From Candidatus Peregrinibacteria bacterium (GTDB lineage Bacteria; Patescibacteriota; Gracilibacteria; UBA1369; LOWO2-01-FULL-3): a stretch of DNA of 64,000 nucleotides. The notes below the pieces were generated by a model. That model was not told where the DNA came from. It searched no databases and saw only the letters and a list, made by a program, of their open reading frames with translations. Where the stretch lies: NCBI GenBank assembly GCA_030688025.1, contig JAUYJL010000003.1, positions 20,193-84,192 on the forward strand. Reading direction: 5' to 3'. The translations under genes were made by a program, and so were the position numbers. Shown piece by piece: positions 35,861-43,842 of the stretch (position 1 is the first letter of the stretch; every line of letters starts with the position of its first letter).

Positions 35861-37726
35861 CTAGTTAGATAAACGAATAATTGCATTTATATCGGAGTCC
35901 GGTATATCAAAAACGTGTATACCCTTCACTAATGCTTCAAAATTCGCAGAAATATCTTTATATCTTGGTTCAAGTTTCTTAATAGAATTTACATACATAT
36001 CAGAGATGTAACTATAGGCTTTGTAATAAGCACGAAGCCTTATCGCGCTTTGCGAAAATCCTACAAATTTTTCAAGATTATTGAAAGAATCTTGTCCTCT
36101 CAAATCTTTTGTATCCGCAAAAAATTCTTTTTCGAGAAGATCTCTCTGCTCACCTGCAGAAAGACTAGCCACATTTATATTTGCCGCCGCCTTTGCAACT
36201 TCATTTTGAATTTGCTTAGCATTGTCTATTTCGCTCTTCATTTTATTCAAGAAACTCGTCAAAGATGCCCTCCTGTCATACGATTGATCCAGAAATTTAT
36301 AAATATCGGTAGAATATAGATTTTGCATTTCATTCAAATACCGCATGTAATAAGCAAATCTATGCTCAGGACTCACAACTTCCCCACCAAGTTTCAATGC
36401 AAAAAACGCACCCAAAATTTTATTACTGCCAAGAATCAAATAGTCATACTCATTACCAAGAATTTCGCTCATATTCAAGGCATCAGTCCCCTCTTTCACT
36501 TCAGGAGTTACGGCAACAGGCTTTTGAACATCTTGTTTTTCTTCTTGCTGCGAATCTTCCGCTAAGGTCTCAGTTTTCTCACCTCCTCCAAAAATATCTC
36601 CGAATGGAATATAAAACGCACCGACAATTCCAAGAATAACCAGAATCAACGCCACAAAAACCCCAAGGATTTTACCCTTCGTAATTCCAGCTTGTTCAAG
36701 CATATAAAAGAATCCACCATCATCAAACTCACTAGACGCTATAACCTCAGGTGCGGTTTTAGACATAGGTTTAACCTCCGGCTCAACATCTTTCGGCTCT
36801 ACATGCACTGCCCTCGCCTCAACGACTTCAGGCGTAGTAGCAGGCGTTTGCGATATATCTGCGGAAACTTCTTCCTTAGGCTTTTCCTCCTCCTGCAATT
36901 TCTGATCCTCTGGTTCTTCATAAGGAACTTCCGCAAAAGGATTTACGGGAGCAACATTTTCTTTTTTCTCTTCAACCACGGGAGCTTCAATTATAGCATC
37001 ATCCTCAAGTACTCCATCACCAAAAGGATTAAAAGTATCATCTTGCTTTGGCTCTTCTTTGATTTCAGGAACTTTTTCATCCACAGACTCTTCAACTTTC
37101 GCAGACTCAGAAACCTCAGGTTCTACAACCTCAGGTTCCGAAGAAACAACTGGCTCTTCAACAGCATCCTCTTCCTCAGGAGAAGTAATCTCTTCAACTT
37201 CAGAATTTGGGATAGGCTCTGGAGCAACATCTTCATCTTCTATTACATCTTCTTCCGGTTCAAGTTCAACATTTGCATCTTTCACATCCTCTTCAGAAAT
37301 TTCATCAGGAACAGCCCCAACAGAAGGAACATTTTCCTCCTCAGTATTGTCAGCAATAATTTTTTTCTTCCTTCGTTTTCTCTTTCGTTTCTTCTTAACA
37401 TCACCATCACTGTCAGCCAAAACGCCTTCTTCCGCGATAGAATCTTTAAATTCAGACCTTTGTCCTTTCGATGCAACTTCACTCACATATTGCTTTACAT
37501 CATTCTCATAACCTTTAATTTTTTTCTTAGTTTTATGCTTAACCTCCGTCTTATCCTCCTCCAAATCTTGATCAATAACCTTAGGCTTTCTCATCTTTTT
37601 CTCCTTCTTTTTGGAAGTTTTATCTTCATTTGGAACAGCATCATCGGAAAATTGAGCCCCACCTGAAGCATTCGCATCATCTGCGAACGGATTTATCCCA
37701 AAATTTTGTCCTTTTTTATTATCCAT
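35861..37726 (-). CDS. Large acidic single-pass membrane protein, unknown
   Basis: A 621-residue protein with no recognised domain. The first 330 residues are extremely acidic (Glu/Asp/Val/Pro-rich) with a basic Lys/Arg patch around residues 110-125, and are probably disordered and cytoplasmic. One membrane segment (about residues 350-375, ILGVFVALILVILGIVGAF) follows. The outer part of about 240 residues is helical, with NEMQNLYSTDIY and KIQNEVAKA-like heptads. Codon use resembles its neighbours. It has its own extended -10 promoter. A structural or envelope-tethering role is speculative. Confidence 0.75.
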   Translation of the reverse strand: MDNKKGQNFGINPFADDANASGGAQFSDDAVPNEDKTSKKKEKKMRKPKVIDQDLEEDKTEVKHKTKKKIKGYENDVKQYVSEVASKGQRSEFKDSIAEEGVLADSDGDVKKKRKRKRRKKKIIADNTEEENVPSVGAVPDEISEEDVKDANVELEPEEDVIEDEDVAPEPIPNSEVEEITSPEEEDAVEEPVVSSEPEVVEPEVSESAKVEESVDEKVPEIKEEPKQDDTFNPFGDGVLEDDAIIEAPVVEEKKENVAPVNPFAEVPYEEPEDQKLQEEEKPKEEVSADISQTPATTPEVVEARAVHVEPKDVEPEVKPMSKTAPEVIASSEFDDGGFFYMLEQAGITKGKILGVFVALILVILGIVGAFYIPFGDIFGGGEKTETLAEDSQQEEKQDVQKPVAVTPEVKEGTDALNMSEILGNEYDYLILGSNKILGAFFALKLGGEVVSPEHRFAYYMRYLNEMQNLYSTDIYKFLDQSYDRRASLTSFLNKMKSEIDNAKQIQNEVAKAAANINVASLSAGEQRDLLEKEFFADTKDLRGQDSFNNLEKFVGFSQSAIRLRAYYKAYSYISDMYVNSIKKLEPRYKDISANFEALVKGIHVFDIPDSDINAIIRLSN

Positions 37727-37749
37727 TTATAGCTAATTTATATCTAAAC

Positions 37750-37760
37750 ATTATACCACA
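37750..37760 (-). promoter_or_regulatory. Extended -10 promoter of the acidic membrane protein
   Basis: On the minus strand, TGTGGTATAAT with -10 TATAAT at 37755-37750 forms an extended -10. The -35 (TTTAAA, 37778-37773) is weak. The predicted start lies about 15 nt before the ATG at 37726. Confidence 0.6.
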
Positions 37761-37860
37761 AAACAGCCTTTTTTTAAAGCAGGAAACCGCATTACGCAAC
37801 AGATAATAGAACAGCGTAATCAAAATAATTAGAAAGCCCCAGGTTTTCCAGCAACACATT

Positions 37861-37904
37861 TTGACATATTCCAAAATAGACTTAAAATTTAACGTCACCG
37901 TTAA
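37861..37904 (+). promoter_or_regulatory. Possible promoter with adjacent palindrome
   Basis: -35 TTGACA at 37861-37866, 16-nt spacer, -10 TAAAAT at 37883-37888. The inverted repeat TTAACG-TCAC-CGTTAA (37889-37904) follows directly and could act as an operator. It would drive the interrupted frame at 37935. Confidence 0.45.
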
Positions 37905-37934
37905 CGGCACTTTCTGTGCATTTTTGGCTTATAT

Positions 37935-38144
37935 ATGCCACGAGTGCCAGTTGAGGCAGATAAGGACAACTATCGTACCCCAAACATTTGCGCACTAGGT
38001 ATTCTCAACAATTTAAACTTAATCAACTAAACATTTTTCCAAAACGACAATGAAGCAGTTAAATTTCGCCTTGTTCAAGCCAGTATTCGACTACCAAAAA
38101 ACGAAATATTTTTAGAAATAACAAAAATCAATCTTCAAATTTGA
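37935..38144 (+). pseudogene. Interrupted small reading frame, unknown
   Basis: From ATG 37935, 31 codons (MPRVPVEADKDNYRTPNICA onward) run to a TAA at 38028. The same frame then continues for 37 codons with coding-like sequence (FFQNDNEAVKFRLVQASIRL onward) to TGA 38142. A promoter-like site lies upstream. It could be a decayed gene remnant or a stop-interrupted small protein; no family is recognised. The end overlaps the convergent gene at 38135 by 10 nt. The rest of the 37727-38134 gap holds a weak hairpin (ATTACGC/GCGTAAT near 37793-37822) and nothing else I can identify. Confidence 0.3.
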
Positions 38145-38629
38145 GGATTAAAATACGAAGGTGGTGGAGGGGGTGATTGATTATTATCATTTGTTTTTCC
38201 ACTTTCCCCATTACTTGGCTGACGACAATTAATACCAGCAAAGTAAAAAGAACTAAACATTATCCCCGCCTTTAGCAAAAAAGATATTATAACTATATAC
38301 ACTTCAATTTTTTCTTGAGAAAAATTGATATAAATAAGGTCAACAAAAATTTGCAAAGCAATAACATAGAGAATAGCATCTATTAAGCGTATATTTTGAG
38401 ACATAGCAACGCCTCTATACGAGTATTTAAATGCGATATAACTTAGGATTGCAATACCGATTCCTATCAAAATAAAAAAAATTAAAAACTTCAGCAAAGC
38501 AGAAAATGCAAAGGGAAACAAAAGCTCTACTGGGAACAAAAATGAACCAAAAACCTTACCATAGAAGATTGTTATAATAAAAAGAAAAAAATTAGTTTTT
38601 ATAGCAAACCAAATATAAGTTTTTTCCAT
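38135..38629 (-). CDS. Small membrane protein, unknown
   Basis: A 164-residue protein with four hydrophobic segments (about residues 10-30, 38-68, 80-105 and 112-130) and a Pro-rich tail ending PPPPPSYFNPQI. No family is recognised. The Pro-rich tail resembles cytoplasmic low-complexity tails of small CPR membrane proteins. It lies 12 nt downstream of a Yip1-like protein and is probably co-transcribed with it. The stop codon is TGA. Confidence 0.6.
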   Translation of the reverse strand: MEKTYIWFAIKTNFFLFIITIFYGKVFGSFLFPVELLFPFAFSALLKFLIFFILIGIGIAILSYIAFKYSYRGVAMSQNIRLIDAILYVIALQIFVDLIYINFSQEKIEVYIVIISFLLKAGIMFSSFYFAGINCRQPSNGESGKTNDNNQSPPPPPSYFNPQI

Positions 38630-38641
38630 AAATATAGTCCT

Positions 38642-39232
38642 TTAAAAGTATCTATACACACTTCCCACCAAAATTTTCCCCAAAATCCACTGAAGCACAA
38701 AATATCCGACAACACCGATCGCGATTACCTTTACAGCGTCATCTTTGTGAACTTTGTGATAATCCAAAAGTAAATGATAACACACCGCAAAAACCACAAT
38801 CACCACCGCCAAATTGATAATGCTAAGCAACTTAAAAATGTCAAAAACTCCAATCACTGAAAGAACCGCAACGGGAATAGAAAGCCAAGAAACAATCCCT
38901 GCATAAGATAAAACTCTGAAAAATCCAATATCATTTCCTACTCCATGAAAATATTTTCTGGCCACATAGCTAACCCCAAAAATCATTCCAACAAAAGCAA
39001 ACACCGGAATCAAAAGCGGCCAAACAAGAAATCTTGAAAAAATCGATGAAAATCCTGAAGGGAAACTAAGCGATCCAAAAATAATATTAAAAACAGCTGG
39101 GACGACAAGAATAATAATACCGTTTCTCGTCGCATCGGATTTCCCTGCCACATGAGCCATAATAACCTTATCAAACTTCAAAATCGCCATAGCATTTTTC
39201 GCCTCAGAAATAACATAATTTTTGAGATTCAT
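38642..39232 (-). CDS. Yip1-like integral membrane protein
   Basis: A 196-residue membrane protein with about five hydrophobic segments. Topology and the spacing of segments after an amphipathic N-terminal helix resemble the Yip1 domain group (PF04893). The central loop RKYFHGVGNDIGFFRVLSYAG is the part most like that family. Function of bacterial members is unknown. It lies 17 nt downstream of a lipoprotein gene and upstream of another small membrane protein, suggesting a three-gene envelope operon. Confidence 0.65.
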   Translation of the reverse strand: MNLKNYVISEAKNAMAILKFDKVIMAHVAGKSDATRNGIIILVVPAVFNIIFGSLSFPSGFSSIFSRFLVWPLLIPVFAFVGMIFGVSYVARKYFHGVGNDIGFFRVLSYAGIVSWLSIPVAVLSVIGVFDIFKLLSIINLAVVIVVFAVCYHLLLDYHKVHKDDAVKVIAIGVVGYFVLQWILGKILVGSVYRYF

Positions 39233-39249
39233 TTCGTTTTGATTAAATT

Positions 39250-39765
39250 TTAATAGACATCCTGACTAAAAAGATTTGTAACATCCAAGAATAAAGATCT
39301 AACAGGATCAAATTCCACGTCATTTTGTATCATACTATAGTCATATTTTTGATTTTTCCCATTTTTAAAATTAAGCGAAACAACAAATTTTCCAACACCG
39401 GTAGAAACATCATACGAATCAGAATTTTTTAATTTTCCATCCAAAATCAAGGCTATCGATTCCTCAAAACGATCATAAAATTCTCCACCCACAACTCCAT
39501 TATTTTTCACATCCGGATTTTGAGCTTTAACGCTTCCCGAAGCCTTCGGATAAGAACGCACATAATCCAAAGAAAGAGTTCTATCTCCCAGACTTGGAAT
39601 CAACTTAAGAGTAGAAACAGAGAAATAATCATCCGGAATATTTCCATCATCAATATAAAACTCAATCGAAACGACGTCCTCAGCCTTAGCACCAAAAACA
39701 GAACACCCAGCGTAAACAAGGCCGAAAATGGCAACCAATATAACTGAATAAATAATTTTCTTCAT
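39250..39765 (-). CDS. Putative lipoprotein, unknown
   Basis: A protein of about 171 residues. The N-terminus MKKIIYSVILVAIFGLVYAGC has a signal peptide ending in a lipobox-like VYAGC, so the Cys is probably lipidated and the protein anchored outside the membrane. The mature part is mainly beta with no recognised domain. I use ATG 39765 instead of the GTG two codons upstream. It precedes the Yip1-like gene with a 17-nt gap. Confidence 0.65.
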   Translation of the reverse strand: MKKIIYSVILVAIFGLVYAGCSVFGAKAEDVVSIEFYIDDGNIPDDYFSVSTLKLIPSLGDRTLSLDYVRSYPKASGSVKAQNPDVKNNGVVGGEFYDRFEESIALILDGKLKNSDSYDVSTGVGKFVVSLNFKNGKNQKYDYSMIQNDVEFDPVRSLFLDVTNLFSQDVY

Positions 39766-39843
39766 AAGCACAACAAATAACTCAGTTAATATTATTGCAC
39801 TTTTAAATCAAAATGCAACAAAAACATCAAAAACGCATTAGAA

Positions 39844-40530
39844 TTATTTTGCCTTTGGCTCCTCCTTCGAACCATCACCTTCCGCAGAAGCAGCTTCGCC
39901 TTCTGTAGGAGCACCGGCTTCACCTTCCGCAGGAGCAGCCTCCACAGTCGTAGGTTCTTCCTCCGCTCTCGGAGCAACAACCACAGCGACTACATCTTCA
40001 GGTTCATTCATAATTGTAATTCCAGCAGGGACAGTCAAATCTTTCACCCTGACATAACAATGGAAATCTTCAAGAGAATCAACACTTACTTCAATTTCGT
40101 GAACAAGTGCATTTGGCAAACATTTAACCTCAACTTCATCAAGTTTAGCCATGAAAATTCCAGAAAGATTTTTCACTGCAGGCGCAGTTCCAACAAAAGT
40201 AAGAGGTATATTTGTAGTAATTTCCTGATCCATCTTCACGTTTCTAAGATCAACATGAATCATAGTTCCATTAACTGGATGATATTGGACATCACCAACA
40301 AGAACATTTGGTCCTTTTTTGCCATCCACAAGAAGACTTATAATAGTATTTGTACCGGCTTTAACAAAAGTTCTTCTAAAAGTTTGATAATCAACTTTAA
40401 AAGATATATTTTCAACGCCATTCCCGTAAAATTCCAAAGGAATCAAATTCTCAGCCAACAAATCTTTGGCCTTCTCTCCAGCATTTCTGCTTTGTACTTC
40501 AAGTGTTGTTGCATCCATATTTTTTACCAT
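39844..40530 (-). CDS. rplY: 50S ribosomal protein L25 (CTC form)
   Basis: A 228-residue L25/TL5/CTC family protein that binds 5S rRNA. The N-terminal L25 domain (about residues 5-95) has IPLEFYGNG and DVQYHPVNGTMIHVDL. The C-terminal TL5 domain has VRVKDLTVPAGI and EDVVAVV. The tail is a low-complexity Ala/Glu/Pro extension of about 35 residues. An alternative start at 40518 (MDATTLEVQ) is possible. It is divergent from ybaB with a 115-nt gap. Confidence 0.92.
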   Translation of the reverse strand: MVKNMDATTLEVQSRNAGEKAKDLLAENLIPLEFYGNGVENISFKVDYQTFRRTFVKAGTNTIISLLVDGKKGPNVLVGDVQYHPVNGTMIHVDLRNVKMDQEITTNIPLTFVGTAPAVKNLSGIFMAKLDEVEVKCLPNALVHEIEVSVDSLEDFHCYVRVKDLTVPAGITIMNEPEDVVAVVVAPRAEEEPTTVEAAPAEGEAGAPTEGEAASAEGDGSKEEPKAK

Positions 40531-40588
40531 TCAAGAATAAATTGCTGGCTCAGTCTAGCCGAATTTAGTTACCCATGCAATAGAATTT

Positions 40589-40617
40589 TTGAGGAAATCC
40601 TAAGTATGTGGTATAGT
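40589..40617 (+). promoter_or_regulatory. Promoter of ybaB-mltG
   Basis: -35 TTGAGG at 40589-40594, 17-nt spacer, -10 TATAGT at 40612-40617. The expected start is near 40624, giving a leader of about 22 nt before the ybaB ATG. Confidence 0.7.
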
Positions 40618-40645
40618 TGGCCAAAATCGCTTAAAAAAACCAATT

Positions 40646-40936
40646 ATGTTCGACAAAGCAAAACAAATGTATCAGCTCCAGAAAAAGGCCAGAGAGATAA
40701 AAGGTCAGCTAAAAAACACGCATATCGAAGCCGAAGACGAAGGCGTAACTGTAGTAATAGACGGAGAGCAAAACGTCGTAAAAGTCACTCTTCCGGAACT
40801 CACAAACGAGAAAAAGGAAGATTTGGAGAAAAAACTTGAGAAATGCTTCAACAAAGCAGTCAAAAAATCACAACAAATCGGCGCAGACCTTATGAAAAGC
40901 GTAATGGGCCCTGATTTCAACTTGCCGGGGATGTAA
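40646..40936 (+). CDS. YbaB/EbfC nucleoid-associated protein
   Basis: A 96-residue small DNA-binding protein of the YbaB/EbfC family, which forms dimers that coat DNA. It has the usual N-terminal helix FDKAKQMYQLQKKAREI, the beta hairpin VTVVIDGEQNVVKV and the C-terminal helix with KKSQQIGADLMKSVMG. It usually sits beside recR or dnaX, but here is followed 10 nt later by mltG. Confidence 0.92.
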   Translation: MFDKAKQMYQLQKKAREIKGQLKNTHIEAEDEGVTVVIDGEQNVVKVTLPELTNEKKEDLEKKLEKCFNKAVKKSQQIGADLMKSVMGPDFNLPGM

Positions 40937-40946
40937 TTCCTTATAA

Positions 40947-41972
40947 ATGAAAAAACAAAACAAAAAAACCTTAACGTTGATTTTAGCTATATTGCTAATC
41001 AATATTTTCGTCTTCACAAAGGCATATTTTAATAATATCGAAAATCCTGTCGACAAGTCCGACACCAAAGAAATTTCATTTACAGTGAAAAAGAATGCAA
41101 CATTGCATGAAGTTGCAAACAATCTCGAAGATAAAGACCTTATAAAAAGCTCATTGGCTTTTCGCGTTTATGGAAAACTTCATGGCACAGCCTCAAAACT
41201 AATCGCCGGAAGATTTATTTTATCAAAATCGATGACTCCTGAAGAAATCGCAAATACATTAATAGACTCATCAAAATCCGAATTCATCATCACAATCCAA
41301 GAAGGACTAACCATAAAAGACATCGACAAAAAACTGGTAGAAATGGAACTAATAAAAAACGGTGAATTTGCTAACGCCGTAAAAACCTTCAACGGATGGC
41401 AGTATTACGCATTTCTAGACAAAAACACGCTAAGCAAATTTCCATTACCGCTCGAAGGCTACCTTTATCCGGACACTTATTATTTAGACCCTTCGGACTT
41501 CAAACCAAACGACCTTATATATAAAGCATTAGATAATTTTGAGAAAAAATGGCAGACAGCGATAAGCGCAAATGGCTCAATGCTCAAAAAATATTCAATT
41601 CCGGAAATAATTGTAGTGGCATCAATCGTAGAACGAGAAGTTTTCGGCAAAAATGACAGAAAGATCGTAGCCGGAATTTTGTGGAAAAGACTTGAAAGTG
41701 GCTGGATGCTAGGCGCAGATGCGACTTTACTATACGAAAAAAATGACAAAAAAATAACACAAGAAGACCTTCAAAAAGATTCTCCTTATAATACACGAAA
41801 AATAAAGGGTCTTCCTCCAACACCAATTTGCAATCCAGACATCGACGCAATCTCCGCCACACTAAATCCTACAAACACAGATTACTGGTTTTATTTGTCA
41901 GCAAAAGACGGCACAACAATTTATTCCAAAACAAACGAGGAACACAGCATAAATAAAGCAAAATATCTTTAA
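40947..41972 (+). CDS. mltG: Endolytic murein transglycosylase MltG
   Basis: A 341-residue membrane-anchored YceG/MltG family enzyme that cleaves nascent glycan strands and terminates their elongation. An N-terminal membrane helix (about residues 7-27) is followed by a LysM-like subdomain, then the catalytic domain with VVASIVEREV, whose Glu is the catalytic residue. The YNTRKIKGLPPTPICNPD and YWFYLSAKDGTTIYSKTNEEH motifs are clear. Length is normal. It is co-transcribed with ybaB. Confidence 0.95.
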   Translation: MKKQNKKTLTLILAILLINIFVFTKAYFNNIENPVDKSDTKEISFTVKKNATLHEVANNLEDKDLIKSSLAFRVYGKLHGTASKLIAGRFILSKSMTPEEIANTLIDSSKSEFIITIQEGLTIKDIDKKLVEMELIKNGEFANAVKTFNGWQYYAFLDKNTLSKFPLPLEGYLYPDTYYLDPSDFKPNDLIYKALDNFEKKWQTAISANGSMLKKYSIPEIIVVASIVEREVFGKNDRKIVAGILWKRLESGWMLGADATLLYEKNDKKITQEDLQKDSPYNTRKIKGLPPTPICNPDIDAISATLNPTNTDYWFYLSAKDGTTIYSKTNEEHSINKAKYL

Positions 41973-41981
41973 GCAAAATTT

Positions 41982-43328
41982 TTATTGCACAGGCTTTTCC
42001 TCCGCAGGTTTTGGCTCTACAGGCGCAGGCGCCACCACCGGAACAGGTTTTTTGTAAAACACTTTAATCGTAGTCATTGGCGTTTTATTGCCATCTTTAT
42101 CGAGTCCATAGATTTCGTAAACATTGTCCCCTTCCTTCATATAGCCATAATCAATATTTGCAAAATAAGACCAAGTCTTATCCCCTGCTCTAAATTTCTT
42201 TAATTGTAGACCATTTACGACAATCGCAACCGCACCATTTGGATTTCCTGCGATCACCGCAGGATTTGCAGTAACTTGATAAACACCCTTGTCATCAGGT
42301 TTTCCACCCCCAACAGAAACAACAGTTGGCGCCACCCCTGAAATTTTTGGAACAACCACCTCTTTTGTTTTATCAGCACTAGTTTTCGCGGCATCAGCAG
42401 GATTAGGAGTTCCCTCCACTTTCGTTCCATCCGGATTTAAAGGTTCATCGGTAACCTCCACAGGCGCATCAGGCACTCCGTCCCCATCTGTATCAACCGT
42501 AAGCTCTAAAGGCGCTATCACCTCAGGCTCAACCCTCACAAATTGCCCATCACCACTTGTAGATTTAATAAACTTAGTCGGATTTTTATCCTCTCCAATA
42601 TTCCAAAGATAAAATTCACCCGTTTTAAACGCATCAGAAAGCGCAGAAAGCACACTTGGACTTCTGAATCCCCAATAACTACTCATGATTTCATCAGTAA
42701 AAACAACTTCCTGCCCAACTCCAACAATCTCACTATCTACAACTTTATCACCAGTTTCGCTCAAGATATCGACAGAAACAGCATCTCCAGCAACAACTCT
42801 CAAATTCTCATCAGTCTCATTTTCAAAATCAAAAATACTTTGCTTGTCAGATTTTGCTATAACACTATCGCCTCTGATTTCGACAATTGTCCCACCCGCA
42901 GTTTGCCCATAAACCTTATTCACCCAGACTTTTCCATTCACAATAAGAAGGCTTATCGCAGGGCTATTTTCGTCATCATCAATCACGCTCAAAACTATAT
43001 CACTACCTCCGGCAATTCTCATCACCGTCCCATCAAAAAATTCCGCAATAATTTTGCTGTCAGCCGAAGTCTTAAATTCGTCTCCCTGAAGCACCAAAGC
43101 ATCGGAAGAAACTCCAAAAAAGTCCTGAGTATTCCAAGTTTTCATCTGAACACTCCCCTGCAAAATATGCAAATATACTCCATTCACAGATCTTCCTCCA
43201 AAAATAAAACCCCATAAATTAAAAACCAAAACTCCAATAATTCCAATACACAAAATCACCAAAAACGGCATAATATAGCCCTTTCTCGAAGGAGCTTTTC
43301 TCTGCGCACGATAAGGAGAATAATACAT
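41982..43328 (-). CDS. FecR-domain membrane protein
   Basis: A 448-residue protein. One N-terminal membrane segment (about residues 18-46) precedes a FecR-type beta domain (about 50-200) with GDEFKTSADSKIIAEFFDGT and a VWV(N)KVYGQ strand. A middle region holds the Asp-rich calcium-like motif DTDGDGVPDAP. A C-terminal beta domain follows, then a Pro/Glu tail. FecR domains in CPR occur in surface proteins unrelated to iron signalling, and no sigma partner is near. The role is unknown. It is convergent with mltG, with 9 nt between the stops. Confidence 0.75.
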   Translation of the reverse strand: MYYSPYRAQRKAPSRKGYIMPFLVILCIGIIGVLVFNLWGFIFGGRSVNGVYLHILQGSVQMKTWNTQDFFGVSSDALVLQGDEFKTSADSKIIAEFFDGTVMRIAGGSDIVLSVIDDDENSPAISLLIVNGKVWVNKVYGQTAGGTIVEIRGDSVIAKSDKQSIFDFENETDENLRVVAGDAVSVDILSETGDKVVDSEIVGVGQEVVFTDEIMSSYWGFRSPSVLSALSDAFKTGEFYLWNIGEDKNPTKFIKSTSGDGQFVRVEPEVIAPLELTVDTDGDGVPDAPVEVTDEPLNPDGTKVEGTPNPADAAKTSADKTKEVVVPKISGVAPTVVSVGGGKPDDKGVYQVTANPAVIAGNPNGAVAIVVNGLQLKKFRAGDKTWSYFANIDYGYMKEGDNVYEIYGLDKDGNKTPMTTIKVFYKKPVPVVAPAPVEPKPAEEKPVQ

Positions 43329-43458
43329 ATTTGAAGGATTTATTGATTTTTACGCACACATATTAGCGCAAAGCGCAGACAAATGGCAATAAAATCGGGA
43401 ATAAAGTAATTACCCCCTGTCGTTGAAACTCCAACAACACTTTTTTCGCCCAAAAATC

Positions 43459-43487
43459 TTGCCAACAAAATCGAAATTTGCTAGTAT
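43459..43487 (+). promoter_or_regulatory. Promoter upstream of the tRNA locus
   Basis: -35 TTGCCA at 43459-43464, 17-nt spacer, -10 TAGTAT at 43482-43487. The expected start is near 43494. It directs RNA into the leader hairpin and the tRNA gene. Confidence 0.75.
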
Positions 43488-43493
43488 ATAAGC

Positions 43494-43567
43494 ACAAGCT
43501 AGACTGTCGTTAAACTACGACCCTGTCGGGTGACTCATAAGAATCCTTTGTAAAGAAGGATTTTTAT
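43494..43567 (+). ncRNA. Terminator-bearing leader complementary to the adjacent tRNA
   Basis: From the predicted start the RNA would contain three segments that are exact reverse complements of parts of the following tRNA. AGACTGT (43501-43507) matches tRNA 43618-43624, TTAAACTAC (43510-43518) matches 43602-43610, and CTGTCGGGTGAC (43523-43534) matches 43630-43641. The leader segment also forms its own small hairpin, GTCGT/ACGAC (43506-43521). Next comes a terminator-like hairpin (AATCCTT 43542-43548 with AAGGATT 43556-43562, then TTTAT). It may end as a short antisense-like RNA or act as an attenuator for the tRNA. This is inference from sequence alone. Confidence 0.45.
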
Positions 43568-43595
43568 GTATGCTTAAATCACCTTGGTGGAACAT

Positions 43596-43671
43596 GGGGC
43601 TGTAGTTTAATGGTAGAACAGTCTGGCCTGTCACCCGACAGATGCGGGTTCAACCCCCGTCGGCTCCACCA
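43596..43671 (+). tRNA. tRNA gene, probable Asp (GTC) anticodon, atypical
   Basis: A 76-nt cloverleaf with encoded CCA. The acceptor stem GGGGCTG/CGGCTCC pairs fully with G3-U70 and G-U at 6-67. The D arm is GTTT..GAAC, and the T arm is GCGGG-TTCAACC-CCCGT. The anticodon region reads CTGTCAC, which gives U33 and anticodon GTC (Asp). The anticodon stem is irregular: GTC/GAC and GG/CC pair only if one T is bulged and a C-C mismatch closes the loop. Discriminator A73 and G3-U70 are alanine-type identity marks, whereas bacterial tRNA(Asp) normally has G73. The amino acid is therefore uncertain. Confidence 0.65.
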
Positions 43672-43842
43672 GGGCACAAATCACTACTAAAATTATATAT
43701 CTTCATTTACAATAGATAATGTAAAGTTTTAAACAAAAATTACATAGACAACCAAATTCCAAATCAATTACCTCAAGAAACTTTCTTTAATCTTCACAAG
43801 AAAAAAATTCTTATTGCCTCATTTATAACAATTTTCTTAATA

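Noticed and set aside
43494..43595. T-box riboswitch before the tRNA
   Set aside because: No T-box consensus or specifier stem; the complementarity is to the tRNA body and the downstream gene is itself a tRNA.
43596..43671. tmRNA, because the 3' end resembles ssrA with G3-U70 and CCA
   Set aside because: The gene is only 76 nt with a complete D arm and T arm and has no tag-coding region.
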